Below are positions 13,867 to 14,451 of a stretch of 14,451 nt of DNA, piece after piece. Every line of letters begins with the position of its first letter. Positions within the stretch are counted from its first letter, which is position 1. This DNA is from Elusimicrobiota bacterium. GTDB lineage: Bacteria > CG03 > SLGR01 > JAGXOG01. The notes under the pieces were generated by a model that saw only the letters and a list, made by a program, of their open reading frames with translations, did no database searches and was not told the origin of the DNA. Both the position numbers and the translations under genes were made by a program. The stretch lies in the NCBI GenBank assembly GCA_027858455.1, contig JAQICQ010000168.1, positions 1 through 14,451 on the forward strand. The letters are read 5' to 3'.

Positions 13867-13983
13867 TTAAAAACACTTCGGCCGGCGCCCTGCTTCTACT
13901 TTCGTTTTAGTTTCGTTAAGAGCCAGCCGCACCGCCTCTTCCTTAAATCCCTTCGTGTACCTTTGGTTTGGTATTCTTTCCAT
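13867..13983 (-). pseudogene. Truncated IS3-family transposase OrfA
   Basis: The 38-codon frame reads MERIPNQRYTKGFKEEAVRL and continues A-L-N-E-T-K-T-K-V-E-A-G-R-R. This is the N-terminal helix-turn-helix of IS3-family OrfA (HTH_Tnp_1 type), which normally has about 100 residues. Similarity ends after E-A-G-R-R, and a stop follows five codons later. No OrfB or DDE domain follows, so only the element's left end survives. An AAGGAGG site with good spacing precedes the ATG. Confidence 0.8.
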
Positions 13984-14030
13984 TTCCGACACCTCCTTCT
14001 TTTGTGTCTATTCTGCGAAATCGGTGTCCA
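13984..14030 (-). mobile_element. Left terminus and leader of the IS3-type remnant
   Basis: The sequence between OrfA and the direct repeat reads, on the minus strand, TGGACACCGATTTCGCAGAA followed by a leader with the ribosome-binding site. It starts with TG, as IS3-family ends do. It abuts the dispersed repeat at 14032 almost exactly where the window's left edge begins in the other copy. Confidence 0.6.
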
Positions 14031-14031
14031 T

Positions 14032-14106
14032 TAAATCAATCATATGCCATATTGAAAGACCTGACCCTCACACACCAGGGTGTTTTTTTATTAGATATAT
14101 ATATAA
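14032..14106 (+). repeat. Right copy of the dispersed direct repeat
   Basis: Nearly identical to the first ~60 bases of the window (one substitution, one extra T), then diverging in an AT-rich tail. Here the tail runs directly into attgggttatttaagg, a sequence displaced by about 270 bp in the left copy. An IS3-type end is attached on its 5' side. Confidence 0.85.
14064..14089 (+). terminator. Terminator-like hairpin in right repeat
   Basis: ACCCT (14064-14068) and AGGGT (14077-14081) with seven Ts after a G. Same structure as in the left copy; it would stop rightward transcription towards the antisense RF3 remnant. Confidence 0.4.
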
Positions 14107-14131
14107 TTGGGTTATTTAAGGGGCTTAATCT

Positions 14132-14451
14132 CTATTTATCGCTTCCCTCTATATCCTTAGCCTGCCCGGATTTAAAATCATGTACGGAAACCGGGGCCTT
14201 GTACTGGCCGCCTGGAGTTTTCTTAAAAAGATGGACCCCATTATTGAGCCGATCATATATACCTTTGGGAAACGGCCGTTTCCCAAAGGCCAATTCATGG
14301 GAAAATGCTGCAGCCCCAGCACAGTCTCCAGCTAGTCTATAAGTTCCAGCGGATTCATAGCCGAAAGATCAATCTTGTTGACGAAAATAAATATGGAAAC
14401 CCCTCTCTTTCCGCATATATGAAAGAGCTTGCGGGACTGGGCCTCTATGCC
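14132..14451 (-). pseudogene. prfC: Peptide chain release factor 3 (RF3) fragment, disabled
   Basis: Read from the window's right edge leftwards: GIEAQSRKLFHICGKRGVSI, then F-I-F-V-N-K-I-D-L (the NKxD guanine-specificity box), L-I-D, a TAG at 14334-14332 where RF3 has Glu (LLDE), then L-E-T-V-L-G-L, FPMNWPLG (the RF3-typical P-x-N-W-P-I-G), and, after a shift of frame, KGIYDRLNNGVHLFKKTPGG, then QYKAPVSVHDF to a stop at 14134-14132. RF3 is the GTPase that recycles RF1/RF2 after peptide release. About 100 residues are visible, carrying one nonsense codon and one frameshift, and the C-terminal domains II and III are missing. The N-terminal part lies beyond the window. A functional copy, if the cell has one, must be elsewhere. 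Confidence 0.85.
14262..14289. repeat. Perfect 28-bp palindrome inside the RF3 remnant
   Basis: Arms CCTTTGGGAAACGG and CCGTTTCCCAAAGG are exact reverse complements with no spacer. The palindrome lies between the WPLG and KGIYDR codons, exactly where the reading frame slips; intact RF3 needs five codons there and one base is missing. Confidence 0.9.

Noticed and set aside
13968..14342. Plus-strand 124-aa open frame
   Set aside because: It runs antisense to the IS3 end, across the direct repeat and over the RF3 remnant; it has no family resemblance and is explained by those features.
1..14451. tRNA or rRNA genes
   Set aside because: I saw no cloverleaf-like or rRNA-like conserved stretches on either strand by reading, though I could not run a covariance search.

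Overview
This window looks like a low-GC (mid-30s percent by eye) chromosomal segment from an anaerobic, diderm, probably uncultured bacterium. The diderm call rests on a signal-peptide beta-barrel protein ending in a C-terminal Phe and on a LolA-like periplasmic protein. The anaerobe call rests on a class I-type hybrid-cluster protein (N-terminal C-x2-C-x8-C-x5-C) and a hemerythrin. I cannot name the phylum from sequence alone. The left edge starts within about a base of where an IS end abuts the matching right-hand repeat, so the window may begin at an assembly break.

Left part (1-2400): a repeat copy with a terminator-like hairpin, a truncated alpha/beta-hydrolase gene, a double zf-TFIIB membrane protein with a good promoter, a gene-free stretch of about 0.6 kb, and a secreted DUF6448-type protein.

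Centre (2500-10840, all on the minus strand): an apparent long operon. It opens with a TTGACA-17-TATGAT promoter directly followed by a GTTAGT/ACTAAC palindrome, the typical layout of a self-repressed TetR gene. Next come TetR, a small cupin, an MMPL/RND transporter, a LolA-like protein and an outer-membrane beta-barrel; the last three are translationally coupled (TAATG and GTGA overlaps). The run then passes to hemerythrin, a wrecked iron-sulfur protein gene, an HD-domain protein and Hcp. The first half reads as an inner membrane-periplasm-outer membrane lipid or hydrophobic-compound export system, the second as NO/hydroxylamine or oxygen defence. Their linkage is the most interesting metabolic feature.

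Right part (10840-14451): accessory DNA. It holds a 133-aa unknown gene with a near-leaderless promoter that carries a palindrome, beside a decayed paralogue; a mobile mystery protein A/B pair (XRE regulator plus Fic enzyme) with three 14-bp palindromic operators spaced 32-33 bp apart upstream, the first overlapping the -35 box; a small SHOCT-like protein; a GC-rich foldable element; a truncated IS3-type OrfA with its IS end; the second copy of the left-edge repeat; and a peptide chain release factor 3 pseudogene whose frameshift lies in a perfect 28-bp palindrome.

Gene remnants are unusually common: alpha/beta-hydrolase, ferredoxin-like protein, 133-aa paralogue, OrfA and RF3.
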